A stretch of DNA of 64,000 bases from CAWGCE01 sp964480915 (lineage in GTDB: Bacteria; Planctomycetota; Planctomycetia; Pirellulales; Pirellulaceae), in the NCBI GenBank assembly GCA_964480915.1, contig CAYZRS010000008.1:62001-126000 (forward strand). The letters are read 5' to 3'. The notes under the pieces were generated by a model. That model had not been told where the DNA came from. It searched no databases and was given only the letters and a program-made list of their open reading frames with translations. Both the position numbers and the translations under genes were made by a program. Below, piece after piece: positions 1 to 8,853 of the stretch (its first letter is position 1; each line of letters starts with the position of its first letter).

Positions 1-174
1 GGTGATGGTACCACTTGGGTCGAAGTTGCCAAGCTGACGCAAGAGCGTTTCTTTCACCGTTTGTTGCCGCTGAACGGTACCGAGATTCTGGCCGTTGGTG
101 GCGCTTCCAATGCCGGGCATCTGCGTAACCTTGAGGCGTTTCCGGTGGCCATTCCGGCTGTCGCCAGGAAGTAA
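1..174 (+). CDS. C-terminal end of a kelch/galactose-oxidase-like protein (partial)
   Basis: Frame 1 is open from the window edge to a TAA at 172-174, giving 57 residues. The stretch with GTEILAVGGAS followed by GHLRNLEAF looks like a kelch-type beta-propeller blade (a hydrophobic strand ending in VGG, then an aromatic-containing strand). The gene starts outside the window, so length, signal peptide and function cannot be judged. It ends 58 bases before the first DUF1559 gene and reads in the same direction. The kelch reading rests on one blade and is tentative. Confidence 0.45.
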   Translation, partial: GDGTTWVEVAKLTQERFFHRLLPLNGTEILAVGGASNAGHLRNLEAFPVAIPAVARK

Positions 175-231
175 CTTCTGTGCGCTTTGTGTTTCCAGTT
201 CACCACGAGACCCGAATTTAGGAATGTTTGG

Positions 232-1251
232 ATGAGTCATCAAAATTCTCTCGCATCACGCTCTCGCTTGATTCGAGGGCGACGTAGCAGTGGTTTTACG
301 TTAGTCGAATTGTTGGTCGTGATCGCGATCATTGCGATTTTGGTGTCCTTGCTGTTGCCGGCTGTGAACTCTGCCAGAGCCGCAGCTCGCCGCGTTTCCT
401 GCTTGAACAAAGTCCGCCAGATTGGGCTCGCGGTCAACAACTACGAATCGGCGAATCGTCGATACCCGCCCAGTTGGAATAGCAGTGGCGGTTGGTCGAT
501 TCAGGCTCGGCTCTTGCCGTTTCTGGAAGAACAAGGATTGGAAGCGAAGGTTGACTACAACGACTCCTACGATAACGCAGCGCCGATCAACGGCGCTCCC
601 TTAAGTGCCGTGCGTGTCGGCGCCTACCTTTGTCCTTCCGAGCCGAAGGATGTAACTCGCTTTGATAGTGACGGATCGCCGATCCACTACCCGCTGAACT
701 ACGGAATGAATTTGGGGACTTGGTTCGTGTGGGACCCGGCAACCGGAGAGGGGGGACAAGGCGCCTTCTATCCCGACAGTCGTTTGAAGGCCGGCTCGTT
801 CCGGGATGGCTTAAGCAAGACTTTAGCCGCGGCCGAAGTGAAGGCGTACAATCCTTATTTGCGTGATGCAAATCGGAGCGGCGAGCTCGCGTTGCCAGTC
901 AGCGCTGGTGAGCTGACCGACGGCAACTTCAAAGATTCTTCTGGCCACACCGAATGGGTGGACGGTCGTGCTCATCAAACCGGATTCACGAGTGTTTTCA
1001 CACCCAATTTTGAGCTGCCCTATACCAATGGTGGCACAACCTATGACATTGACTGGACGAATGCACGCGAAGGAAAGCAAGATACGGCTCGCACGTACGC
1101 TGCGGTCACCGCCCGCAGTCACCACCCGGGCGTCGTGAACGTTGTCCGGATGGACGCTTCGGCCGGGCCGATCAGTAGCGATGTTGATCCGCAAGTCTGG
1201 AGAGCGTCGACAACGCGGAACGGTCAAGAAACCGTGAATGGCCAGTTTTAG
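232..1251 (+). CDS. DUF1559 family pseudopilin-like secreted protein
   Basis: A 339-residue protein of the large planctomycete DUF1559 (SBP_bac_10-like) family. The N-terminus is a type IV prepilin signal: a basic leader, then SGFTLVELLVVIAIIAI, with expected prepilin-peptidase cleavage after Gly21 and methylation of Phe22. The hydrophobic helix continues to about residue 47, and the globular part follows the conserved NNYESANRRYPPS segment. An upstream TTG at 187 keeps the frame open, but ATG 232 puts the leader at a normal length and has an AGGA-type ribosome site just ahead. The C-terminal family motif (His-His-Pro-Gly, then Asp-Gly) is present as HHPG followed by DA instead of DG. Function is unknown; family members are thought to be exported pseudopilin-like proteins. 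A close paralogue follows directly. Confidence 0.85.
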   Translation: MSHQNSLASRSRLIRGRRSSGFTLVELLVVIAIIAILVSLLLPAVNSARAAARRVSCLNKVRQIGLAVNNYESANRRYPPSWNSSGGWSIQARLLPFLEEQGLEAKVDYNDSYDNAAPINGAPLSAVRVGAYLCPSEPKDVTRFDSDGSPIHYPLNYGMNLGTWFVWDPATGEGGQGAFYPDSRLKAGSFRDGLSKTLAAAEVKAYNPYLRDANRSGELALPVSAGELTDGNFKDSSGHTEWVDGRAHQTGFTSVFTPNFELPYTNGGTTYDIDWTNAREGKQDTARTYAAVTARSHHPGVVNVVRMDASAGPISSDVDPQVWRASTTRNGQETVNGQF

Positions 1252-1479
1252 TTGGCCACGTCGGCAATGGACAAAAGCGGGTCGGTTGCCGAGCCGAATT
1301 GGAAAGTTTGGCGTTCCGCGTCATTCGCCAAAAGCGGAATGGTGGGTTCTTCCGACTGAAGCTGGTACGACGAACGCCAGTTTTGCAGTTTTGAATTGGG
1401 CTCGTTGAATTGGACTCGGAATCCGCAGTAAATCTCATTGAACTTGCCAAATGCCGGCGCCGGGTGTTAGCGTAAAAGC

Positions 1480-2514
1480 ATGATGATTCACTTTCGAATT
1501 CGCAGGTCGAAACCCGGCAGCTCTGGCTTTACCTTGGTCGAGTTGCTCGTCGTGATTGCGATCATTGCGATCCTTGTCTCCCTGCTGTTGCCGGCTGTGA
1601 ATTCGGCTCGAGCGGCCGCCCGCCGGATTCAGTGTACGAACAACATTCGTCAGCTGGCTCTAGGTGCACTGAATTACGAAGCGGCTCACCACCGATTGCC
1701 ACCCAGTACAAATGTCGACCTGTCGGTCACCTCGACGGGTAATAATGGCTCGTGGGGTGTTCACGGACGCATCTTGCCGTACCTGGAACAGAGCGCCCTC
1801 TACGCGCTGGTGGATCTGGAAGCGGCTTGGGATTTTCAAGAGGCGGTCGACAATACTCGCGTCTCGGAATTTCAATGTCCGAGTGATCCGGGCGCCGCCC
1901 GCGTGCGCGACCCGGGGAATGGAAAGTCGTTTTTGTGGCCCACCACTTATGGATTCAACCTGGGAACATGGTTTGTGTTCGACCCCGAGACGGGGGAGGG
2001 CGGGGATGGACCGTTTTATCCCAATAGCCATCTAAAGGTCGGAAAAATCAAGGATGGGCTCAGTAAGACAATCATGGCGGCCGAAGTGAAAGCGTGGCAA
2101 CCGTACGTTCGTAATGGCGGCCCGTCGCAATTCACGATTCCGAATACCGTGGCCGAGGCGGAATCGGTGATCGCTTCCGGAGGCCAATACAAGAACACCG
2201 GCCACACCGAATGGCCCGATGGGCGAGTTCACCACACCGGCTTTACCGCGACGCTCACGCCGAACACTGACGTCTTTTATCATGGGGGTCCGGATGGCAG
2301 TGTCATTGCCGATTACAATTCCTGGCAGGAGGGGAAAAATGGCGTGGCCGGCAGCCCGACCTACGCCATTGTGACATCGCGCAGTCACCATCCGGGGATT
2401 GTGCTCGTAACGATGCTCGACGGGTCAACTCGGCAAGTGTCCGATTCGATCGAACGACCACTCTGGCGAGCCGCAGCGACACGTGCCGGCAGTGAAGTTG
2501 GCGCGTTGGACTGA
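1480..2514 (+). CDS. DUF1559 family pseudopilin-like secreted protein, second tandem copy
   Basis: A 344-residue paralogue of the preceding gene. It has the prepilin motif SGFTLVELLVVIAIIAI (cleavage expected after Gly16), an identical helix continuation through LLLPAVNSARAAARR, and the same middle segments (FNLGTWFVFDPETGEGG, then LKVGKIKDGLSKTI). The C-terminal motif is intact here: HHPG followed by LDGS. Two ATG codons in a row open the frame at 1480. The two copies are separated by 228 bases without a gene and appear to be an old tandem duplication. Family-level assignment is firm; the biological role is not known. Confidence 0.87.
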   Translation: MMIHFRIRRSKPGSSGFTLVELLVVIAIIAILVSLLLPAVNSARAAARRIQCTNNIRQLALGALNYEAAHHRLPPSTNVDLSVTSTGNNGSWGVHGRILPYLEQSALYALVDLEAAWDFQEAVDNTRVSEFQCPSDPGAARVRDPGNGKSFLWPTTYGFNLGTWFVFDPETGEGGDGPFYPNSHLKVGKIKDGLSKTIMAAEVKAWQPYVRNGGPSQFTIPNTVAEAESVIASGGQYKNTGHTEWPDGRVHHTGFTATLTPNTDVFYHGGPDGSVIADYNSWQEGKNGVAGSPTYAIVTSRSHHPGIVLVTMLDGSTRQVSDSIERPLWRAAATRAGSEVGALD

Positions 2515-2701
2515 TCGTTCGCGGCAGCCCGATTTGCTTGTTTTCGTCGGAAAAACGGCGCTTCGTTCGCCTCGGTTGAAACCTCAAGGGACGATTTGAG
2601 CCGGTTTCATTGCTATCGGAATGGCTCACTCTTCGACGATTTTCGCGGGGCGCGGCTTGTGGTGAGGTGCCCTTCCGTGCTCGGTGCGATAAATTGGAAG
2701 C

Positions 2702-5700
2702 ATGAAAATACTAACATGCTTGGCCGCGGTCGCCGTGGCCGCCGTTTTTGGCGGTGATACCTCCGCCGCAGAAGCCGTTTCCATTCGTACGGCTCAGGAC
2801 GTGATCTCTCACTGGCAGGAAGGTCAGCACCTCTATATCAAAGGTGAGCTGGGAATTTCCGCGAAACAGTTGGACGGCTTGGAAGCGTGGCTCGATGAGA
2901 ACGGCCCTCACTGGGTCGTTGTGCTCATGCAGGATGCGGACAATGAATCGTACCGAGCCGCCGATGGCCGCACCTACGTAGGGATGGACGCGGTGGAGCA
3001 TGCACTCGGCTATGGCCTTTCGAATCGTACGGGCTTTGGCGAGTTGCTCGATGCTCGAACCGAAGATTCGGACGGTGCAGTCTTTGTCATCTTCTTGCGA
3101 GAACGGAAGTTCAGCTACTTCGCCTCGGACGCGCAAGATCGGCGTCGCTTGGGTGAAGCGCATTGGCAAGGCGAGCTCGACCAGCCAGCATTTCGGGCCA
3201 TGCGAGGCGGCATGCGAATTCGTGATGCGGTGAAGGATACGGTGACCTCGATCAATCGACGGCTGCAAAGGACGATTGACCAGGAAATTGCTACGGCCAA
3301 AAAGGCGGAAGCAGAGCGCGAAGAGGCCTACCAGCAGCTGATGATTCGGATCGCGGCGCTCAGCGAAGAGATTGTCCTTGTCGGTACTCGGGCGGAAGAG
3401 TTCCAGGTGAACTACCCGAAGGCGATTGGCGAGTTGACCGAACCTCCTGTTCAGGATTGGAATTCTGAATTGAGTGAACTGGAGGAGCAGATGTCGGACG
3501 ACACGACCTATCAGGTTTCCCAAGACGTCGCCTCGCTCCATGATCGGGTTGCCGAGTACCTGAACGCTTACGCGCTGGCTGGCGCGTTGGATGACCAAAG
3601 TGCGGAACTGGAAAAACGACTGGATGGCATCGCAGTGGCTCATGATGGCGTGGCCAAACCGACCGTCGAGGAGGCTCGTCAATTGCTGTCATCGGCGCGA
3701 GAGGAACGCGCCGCTGGGCGGTTTGGTTTTGTGAAACAACTGCGGGCCGCGGCGGAGCTTGCTGGTCGCGGTGACCGCGAAGTTGCGGCGGAGAAGATCA
3801 GGTTGGAACGACAGGCTCGGATCCGCAACGTCATGCGGAAAACGGCGGCGGGAACCGGCTTGCTGACGTTGGGCGGATTGGGCGTGTTGGGGTTCGTGCT
3901 TAATCGCAAACGGTATCCGACGATGCAACAGGCGAGAGAGATTTTTGCCGAACGCAAGGAATCGGTTGGCGAAGAGGTGCAGAAAGTGTTCCAGCTGTTC
4001 GAACGGAGCGGCGAGGTGCTCGGTTCGAAAGAACGGATTACCGATCGTGGCTACGAAGGGCAGACTCGTGAACTAAGCGAAAAGACGTTTGAAAATGTTG
4101 ACGATTTGATCGTCATGAGTAGCGAAGTCGAGCGCGTGATGGGTGAAGCGGAATCGCTCATTCATCCCAAGAATCCGCTGTCGAAAGCGATCAACGTTTT
4201 CAGTGGATCGCGCTACGCACAAGGCATTGAACGGATCAGTGGGAAGCCGCTCGAATTCAGACGGGATAAGGGACTGCCGCTAGCGCTAGAAGAAGACGGC
4301 GTTCCGGTGGAAGGGGCGGGTGAGGTCGGCCCCGATGGTCAGCCCCCCGAATCGATTCGGCTCACATTTGAAGATGTATTCGCGCGATTTCACGATCGAA
4401 GTGAACGAGCGACCGTGACGCTCGACCGGATTGAAACAAGTTTGCTCGAGGTGAACGATGGGCTCGCGGCGCTGCAGGGCGAGATCGACGCCGCGACGGC
4501 CGACGAGCAGCGTCTGGCGGCGCTCGCCGAGGAGAATGACTATTTTCGTGTGCCAGCTTTCTTCGAGGCGTTGATTCCATCGGCTCAAGCCGATTCGGAC
4601 GAAGCCGATTCCATTTCTGGTAGTGATCCGGTGAAGGCCGTTAGCGAACAGCTTCCGAGCGGTACGCGGAAGGTCACAGAAGCACGCCATCTGGCAAATT
4701 CCCTTTTACGCGGTCACGAGCAAGTCTTGCCCCGTTTGCGTCGAGTGGCGCCTCAATTGGAGGCCGCCGGCTACGACGCAACATGGGTCGATGATCGATT
4801 GACCGAGATGACCGACCACGCGAATCAACTGTTCGCCAAGGCGGCTGTCGAGAGTGTGGCCGAAGAAGCGGAGGAGTTCGGTCTGGCCGTCGATGCGATG
4901 GCCGAGCGCGCCGATCGCTGTCTGGAGATTTCCCAACAGCTTGTTGCCGAATTAGAACCTTCGGTGACCAAACTGGCAGGACGGATTGAAGAGAGTCGAC
5001 AGGCGATTGGCCAAAGATTGAGTTTGCCGATCCAGCAGGTGCTGCACGAAAAACCGAGGGACCCGGATGACGATCTGGCCGCGGCCCAGCAGCAGGTAGA
5101 AGTCATCAAAGCGGCCCTCAACAGTGGCAATGTCGAAGTCGCGAGCGAAGGTGTTTCGAATCTGCAGCGTGAAGTTGATGAAGGCAATCAAACGATCGAC
5201 GATACGTTGAAGGCGATCGATGAATTTGATTCGGCGTTGCGAACTCGCCAAGAAGAGACGGCCGAAACGCAAGCGAAATTGCCTCCCTATGAATCAAAAG
5301 TCGCCAAGCTCGAACAGCAGTTCGTTGCTTCCACACAGCGGCTGCAAACCATCGATCCAACCTTTCCTGACGAAGAGGCAACGATCCATTCGCACCGAGA
5401 CGCTTGTCGCCAACAGTTGGCCGAATCGGAACGGTTGCTCAAGCTCAGTCGAGAATTTTTTGACAAAGGGCGAGTATTGGAAGCGACGGCGATGTTGGAC
5501 GCCGTCCATGAAGACGTGCAACTGACGAACCAGATGTTCCTCGATCTGGATGAGCATTCACGCATGCTGGACGAGCTGCTGCGTACGAATGAGGCCGAAT
5601 TGGCAAAACTGGTTTCGCAAATCGATCGCATGAATGACGATGTTTCCGATCGACGCACGATGCGGCCAACGATGGAATTCTTCCAAGACAAGGTCCAAGC

Positions 5701-6505
5701 GGTTCAGTTGGTGGCTCACGAGGTCGAATCGCAAAAACATGCGCGGGACCCGATCGCTGTCGCTGCCCAAATCGAAAAATTGACCATCGAGTTCGAGGAA
5801 GTGGATGCTCGCGTGGAAGCGGATCGGAATGCTCATGCCGAAGCGAATCGAGCCGTGGACAGTGGCGCGTCGGAGCTGGCGTCCGGACGCCGTTTGGTTC
5901 AGCGAGCTCGCCAGGATGGGATTCCCGACAATCGCGCAACGGGAACGCTCGTACAAGACATCGAATCCTTCGATGCCAAGCTGGGCCAAGTCCGCAATCG
6001 TCTCGAAGTGCCACACGACGATTGGAAGGAAGTTCACGAGCAAGCGGTCGTCTTCCATTCCCAATTAAGCGAAAGCACCGGAAAACTACGTGGCGAATTG
6101 CAACGCGCTTCGGCAGCTGCCGAGACGCTGGAATCGGCTTCGCGAACGGTTTTCGAAGCGGCACGTTGGACTGGCGGCTGGGGAGTGCGAATTTTTGGCT
6201 CGCCCGGATCAAAGGAGTTGGAGCGAGCTCGAGCAGCACTCCATCAGGCCGACTACAACGCGACGATCGAATTGAGTCGCGCCGCGTCGATGGTGGCAGG
6301 CCATTCGATTCAGAAAGCGCAGCGGGAAGTGGCTCGCCGGCAGCGAGATCAGATGCGACAGGCCGAGAAGCGGCGCCGCCAACGATCGATCAGTATCGGC
6401 AGTACCAGCGGTGGGGGAAGGCGGGCGTCAAGTTCCCGTCGCGTCTCCAGCGGGCGCAGTCGATCTCGTTCGAATAACTCTGGCTTCAGCCGATCGGGTT
6501 GGTAG
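2702..6505 (+). CDS. Giant TPM-like membrane protein with long coiled coils
   Basis: A 1267-residue protein. A signal peptide (about residues 1-22, ending near TSAAEA) leads into a roughly 170-residue extracytoplasmic region that resembles a TPM/YgcG domain (WVVVLMQDADNES, then GAVFVIFLRERKFSYF). A charged segment follows, then a single membrane helix at about residues 380-401 (GTGLLTLGGLGVLGFVL). Almost everything after it is Glu/Arg/Gln/Ala-rich and should form long cytoplasmic coiled coils. The last 40 residues are Ser/Arg/Gly-rich and end in SGFSRSGW, like the low-complexity tails of TPM proteins. TPM proteins are usually 250-700 residues, so this is unusually large. It converges with the vWA protein gene 63 bases away. 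The exact function is unknown; a scaffold or membrane-repair role is only an inference from the TPM family. Confidence 0.6.
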   Translation: MKILTCLAAVAVAAVFGGDTSAAEAVSIRTAQDVISHWQEGQHLYIKGELGISAKQLDGLEAWLDENGPHWVVVLMQDADNESYRAADGRTYVGMDAVEHALGYGLSNRTGFGELLDARTEDSDGAVFVIFLRERKFSYFASDAQDRRRLGEAHWQGELDQPAFRAMRGGMRIRDAVKDTVTSINRRLQRTIDQEIATAKKAEAEREEAYQQLMIRIAALSEEIVLVGTRAEEFQVNYPKAIGELTEPPVQDWNSELSELEEQMSDDTTYQVSQDVASLHDRVAEYLNAYALAGALDDQSAELEKRLDGIAVAHDGVAKPTVEEARQLLSSAREERAAGRFGFVKQLRAAAELAGRGDREVAAEKIRLERQARIRNVMRKTAAGTGLLTLGGLGVLGFVLNRKRYPTMQQAREIFAERKESVGEEVQKVFQLFERSGEVLGSKERITDRGYEGQTRELSEKTFENVDDLIVMSSEVERVMGEAESLIHPKNPLSKAINVFSGSRYAQGIERISGKPLEFRRDKGLPLALEEDGVPVEGAGEVGPDGQPPESIRLTFEDVFARFHDRSERATVTLDRIETSLLEVNDGLAALQGEIDAATADEQRLAALAEENDYFRVPAFFEALIPSAQADSDEADSISGSDPVKAVSEQLPSGTRKVTEARHLANSLLRGHEQVLPRLRRVAPQLEAAGYDATWVDDRLTEMTDHANQLFAKAAVESVAEEAEEFGLAVDAMAERADRCLEISQQLVAELEPSVTKLAGRIEESRQAIGQRLSLPIQQVLHEKPRDPDDDLAAAQQQVEVIKAALNSGNVEVASEGVSNLQREVDEGNQTIDDTLKAIDEFDSALRTRQEETAETQAKLPPYESKVAKLEQQFVASTQRLQTIDPTFPDEEATIHSHRDACRQQLAESERLLKLSREFFDKGRVLEATAMLDAVHEDVQLTNQMFLDLDEHSRMLDELLRTNEAELAKLVSQIDRMNDDVSDRRTMRPTMEFFQDKVQAVQLVAHEVESQKHARDPIAVAAQIEKLTIEFEEVDARVEADRNAHAEANRAVDSGASELASGRRLVQRARQDGIPDNRATGTLVQDIESFDAKLGQVRNRLEVPHDDWKEVHEQAVVFHSQLSESTGKLRGELQRASAAAETLESASRTVFEAARWTGGWGVRIFGSPGSKELERARAALHQADYNATIELSRAASMVAGHSIQKAQREVARRQRDQMRQAEKRRRQRSISIGSTSGGGRRASSSRRVSSGRSRSRSNNSGFSRSGW

Positions 6506-6568
6506 GCGGACGTGTCCGATTGGCAATTGGCAATTGGTCTCTGGAGCCAATCACGCTAAAGGGCCTCT

Positions 6569-8593
6569 TTAGAGCTTCGGTATTTCGCGGCGTGGTTTCG
6601 GTTTATCCAACATGCGACGTTGTTCGTCCGCGGGCATCATGTTGTTGTCGCCTGTGCGGCGAATTCGCGGTTGAGGCGGATCGAAATGGGATTCGGACCA
6701 TTTCCATCCCAGGGGGAATTTGAGTTCTCGTCGAGCCAGGCTGGCCCACGGCGTTTGCGGGTGATCGGTGATGACACGCCGTAGGTAGGTCGTTGCTTTT
6801 TCGGCCATCCGTTGCAGTTCGCTGCCCGCTTCGATCGTATCGGAGGGGCGGAGTAGCCAGAGGTTCGTATCTTGCTGTTTCGCTTGGAGTCCACGTTTGG
6901 CGTTGGCCAGGATCGCGTTGTAAGACCTGGTGCGAACTAAAGTCGCCATCGTGCGCCCCATCGCTAAATCGAAGCCGGCTTGCCAGCGTGGTTCGGTCTC
7001 TTCAGCGCGTCCCTGTTCGCCGCGTTCCAAAATTTCGAACAGTCGTTCCAAGCGTGGTTCCAGTTTTGCAGCCGCCTTTTGACCGTCGGTCAAATTTCTG
7101 GCGAACTCTGCTTCACTCGTCGCGAGAAACCGTTGCCGTGGACTGTCCATCGGTTCGATCCAGGACTCTCGCGAGGCTCTCACCAGCGCTTGCCGGCACT
7201 CGGAGTCCGTCACTCGTTTCTGATATTCCCTGGCCGCAACATAATCGGGGCGGTAGCGACGCATTGTTTCTTCGTCGAAAAATTGGCGAAAGTGAGCCGC
7301 GAAGGCGGACGTGTCGCGGGCTCGTACCAGTTTGTCGGTCCGGCGGTTGGGATGGACGGTGAAGTAGATTCCGCCCGATTGATAGCAAAGGCGAGTCAAC
7401 GCATAAGGTCCGAAGCCCGAATCGAGTGGCGGTTCATACTCGCGTGCGTCGGCAAACGCCAATTGAATGCGCTCAGGAAGCAACGATTCGGGGCCTTGGT
7501 TAACGCGCCCCCATTGCGGCTCCTGATCGAACTGTGGATTCGGATCGATCCACTTCACCATCGTCTCGACCTGACCAAACGGAGCCGGTACTCCGACGAC
7601 GTAGACGGGAATCGCATAGTTTCGGCAGTCGTTCACCGTCTGGTCGAGCAGGTGCTGATCGTCACCCACCTCGTCGCTGAAAACGATGATGATGACGTTT
7701 CGTTTGCTGCGGTAGCCATGATATTCTTCGACGACGCGGTTAATCGCTTCGAAGGTGCGCTCAACGCCGCTCGGGTCTTCTTCGATACCGGCGACAGCAA
7801 GCCGGAGTTCTACGGGGTTGGAAGTCGGTTTGGGGGTTCGCAGCGTGACGGTGTTGCCAAAGGCGACGATGGAGGAAAGCAGCGGTTCTTCTTCGAACTT
7901 GGAAAAAATGCCGCTGGCCGAAACGTCTCCAATTTGCTCATAGATTGCTTCGAAGCGTTCGGTGACTTCCCGCCGCTGTCGATTCAGACTGCCTGATTGA
8001 TCAAACAGCCACGCCACGAGTGTCGGACGTTCTTCCATCGAGACCAACAGTTCATGCGTCAGACGGTCGATAGCGCCGCGGGCGCCTTTCATGGACACGC
8101 CAGCCTGACCTTTCATGGCGAACGTCTTGCTAAAGTCGGTCCCGGTTGCGATCTCTATCGCGTGATGGGTTTCCAGCGGATTGATCGAAGGCGTCTCCAA
8201 AGCGGTCGGCAATTCCAGCTCAGGGATTTCGGCGATCACCGGTGCAAGCGAGGCCGCTTCGAACGCTCCGCTACCATCACTCAATGCGCCTGTTTCGTCG
8301 ACGGGAATATCACTGACGCTAAACTCCTCAGGCAAGATGGGCTCGATTGCGATCTCTTCCAGATTGGGCATCGAGACGAAAAGCCGCTTCACGGGGTTGG
8401 TGCCGGGAACGGACAAAGAGCCGATAACGACGAGTCCGGCGGCGTGAACGATCGTGCTAATGAGCCAGCTGGGGAGTGTCCGCTTCGTCGATTTGCGAGC
8501 TGCCGCCGCATCATTCTTGGCGATCGCAGCTGGTGTGGACTCCGTCTGCGGAAGGGGGGGCGGGGACGGTGTGTTGGCGGAATCGTTTGTCAA
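6569..8593 (-). CDS. Membrane-anchored von Willebrand factor A domain protein
   Basis: A 674-residue protein with a Pro/Ala-rich cytoplasmic N-terminus, one membrane helix at about residues 42-61 (WLISTIVHAAGLVVIGSL), an acidic linker, and a vWA domain from about residue 190 to 350. The metal-site motif DxSxS is visible as FDQSGS, and strand segments such as NVIIIVFSDEVGDD and IPVYVVGVPAP fit the fold. The remainder is a helical, tetratricopeptide-like region in which FDLAMGRTMATLVRTRSYN is typical of planctomycete vWA proteins. It presumably binds a protein partner through the MIDAS metal outside the cytoplasmic membrane. It converges on the TPM-like gene; planctomycetes often use vWA proteins at the cell envelope, but no partner can be named. 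Confidence 0.8.
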   Translation of the reverse strand: MTNDSANTPSPPPLPQTESTPAAIAKNDAAAARKSTKRTLPSWLISTIVHAAGLVVIGSLSVPGTNPVKRLFVSMPNLEEIAIEPILPEEFSVSDIPVDETGALSDGSGAFEAASLAPVIAEIPELELPTALETPSINPLETHHAIEIATGTDFSKTFAMKGQAGVSMKGARGAIDRLTHELLVSMEERPTLVAWLFDQSGSLNRQRREVTERFEAIYEQIGDVSASGIFSKFEEEPLLSSIVAFGNTVTLRTPKPTSNPVELRLAVAGIEEDPSGVERTFEAINRVVEEYHGYRSKRNVIIIVFSDEVGDDQHLLDQTVNDCRNYAIPVYVVGVPAPFGQVETMVKWIDPNPQFDQEPQWGRVNQGPESLLPERIQLAFADAREYEPPLDSGFGPYALTRLCYQSGGIYFTVHPNRRTDKLVRARDTSAFAAHFRQFFDEETMRRYRPDYVAAREYQKRVTDSECRQALVRASRESWIEPMDSPRQRFLATSEAEFARNLTDGQKAAAKLEPRLERLFEILERGEQGRAEETEPRWQAGFDLAMGRTMATLVRTRSYNAILANAKRGLQAKQQDTNLWLLRPSDTIEAGSELQRMAEKATTYLRRVITDHPQTPWASLARRELKFPLGWKWSESHFDPPQPRIRRTGDNNMMPADEQRRMLDKPKPRREIPKL

Positions 8594-8745
8594 ACTGGTC
8601 GCGTCCTCAGTTCATTCCGTCGTCGAAGTCGGGCACTCTATTCTAACTTGATTTTCCGGTACACGGTTGAGGTATGCAAGGTTGAGCGTTTTTGCCAAGT
8701 TATTTGGGTGACGCGTTGATGGAATGGGCCAATCCGTGCCCTTCT

Positions 8746-8773
8746 TTGACATCGGAAACATAGTGCCTAGGAT
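8746..8773 (+). promoter_or_regulatory. Sigma-70 type promoter of the alpha/beta-hydrolase gene
   Basis: TTGACA at 8746-8751 and TAGGAT at 8768-8773 are separated by 16 bases: a perfect -35 hexamer and a -10 with four of six consensus positions. The predicted transcript would begin near 8780. That puts the ATG at 8776 ahead of the start of the RNA and favours the ATG at 8854 for translation. Confidence 0.5.
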
Positions 8774-8853
8774 GAATGCAACGGATGATTGGTTCGGAAA
8801 CGGCGAGTATTGGTTTGAAGAACTGGTGGGTTATTTTGAATTCGAATTTTCAC

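Noticed and set aside
2711..3682. A 323-codon open frame on the minus strand inside the TPM-like gene
   Set aside because: It is antisense to a gene with a signal peptide and clear TPM-like start, and its composition (Arg/Phe/Val/Leu with many charged runs) has no domain. GC-rich codon use gives long antisense frames here.
5445..6239. A 264-codon minus-strand frame opposite the TPM-like coiled-coil region
   Set aside because: Arg/Pro/Ser-rich without any fold, and antisense to a gene whose coiled coils explain the sequence; a shadow frame.
6980..7996. A 338-codon plus-strand frame opposite the vWA gene
   Set aside because: It is antisense to the vWA protein, whose DxSxS motif and membrane helix are clear. 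The frame has no motif.
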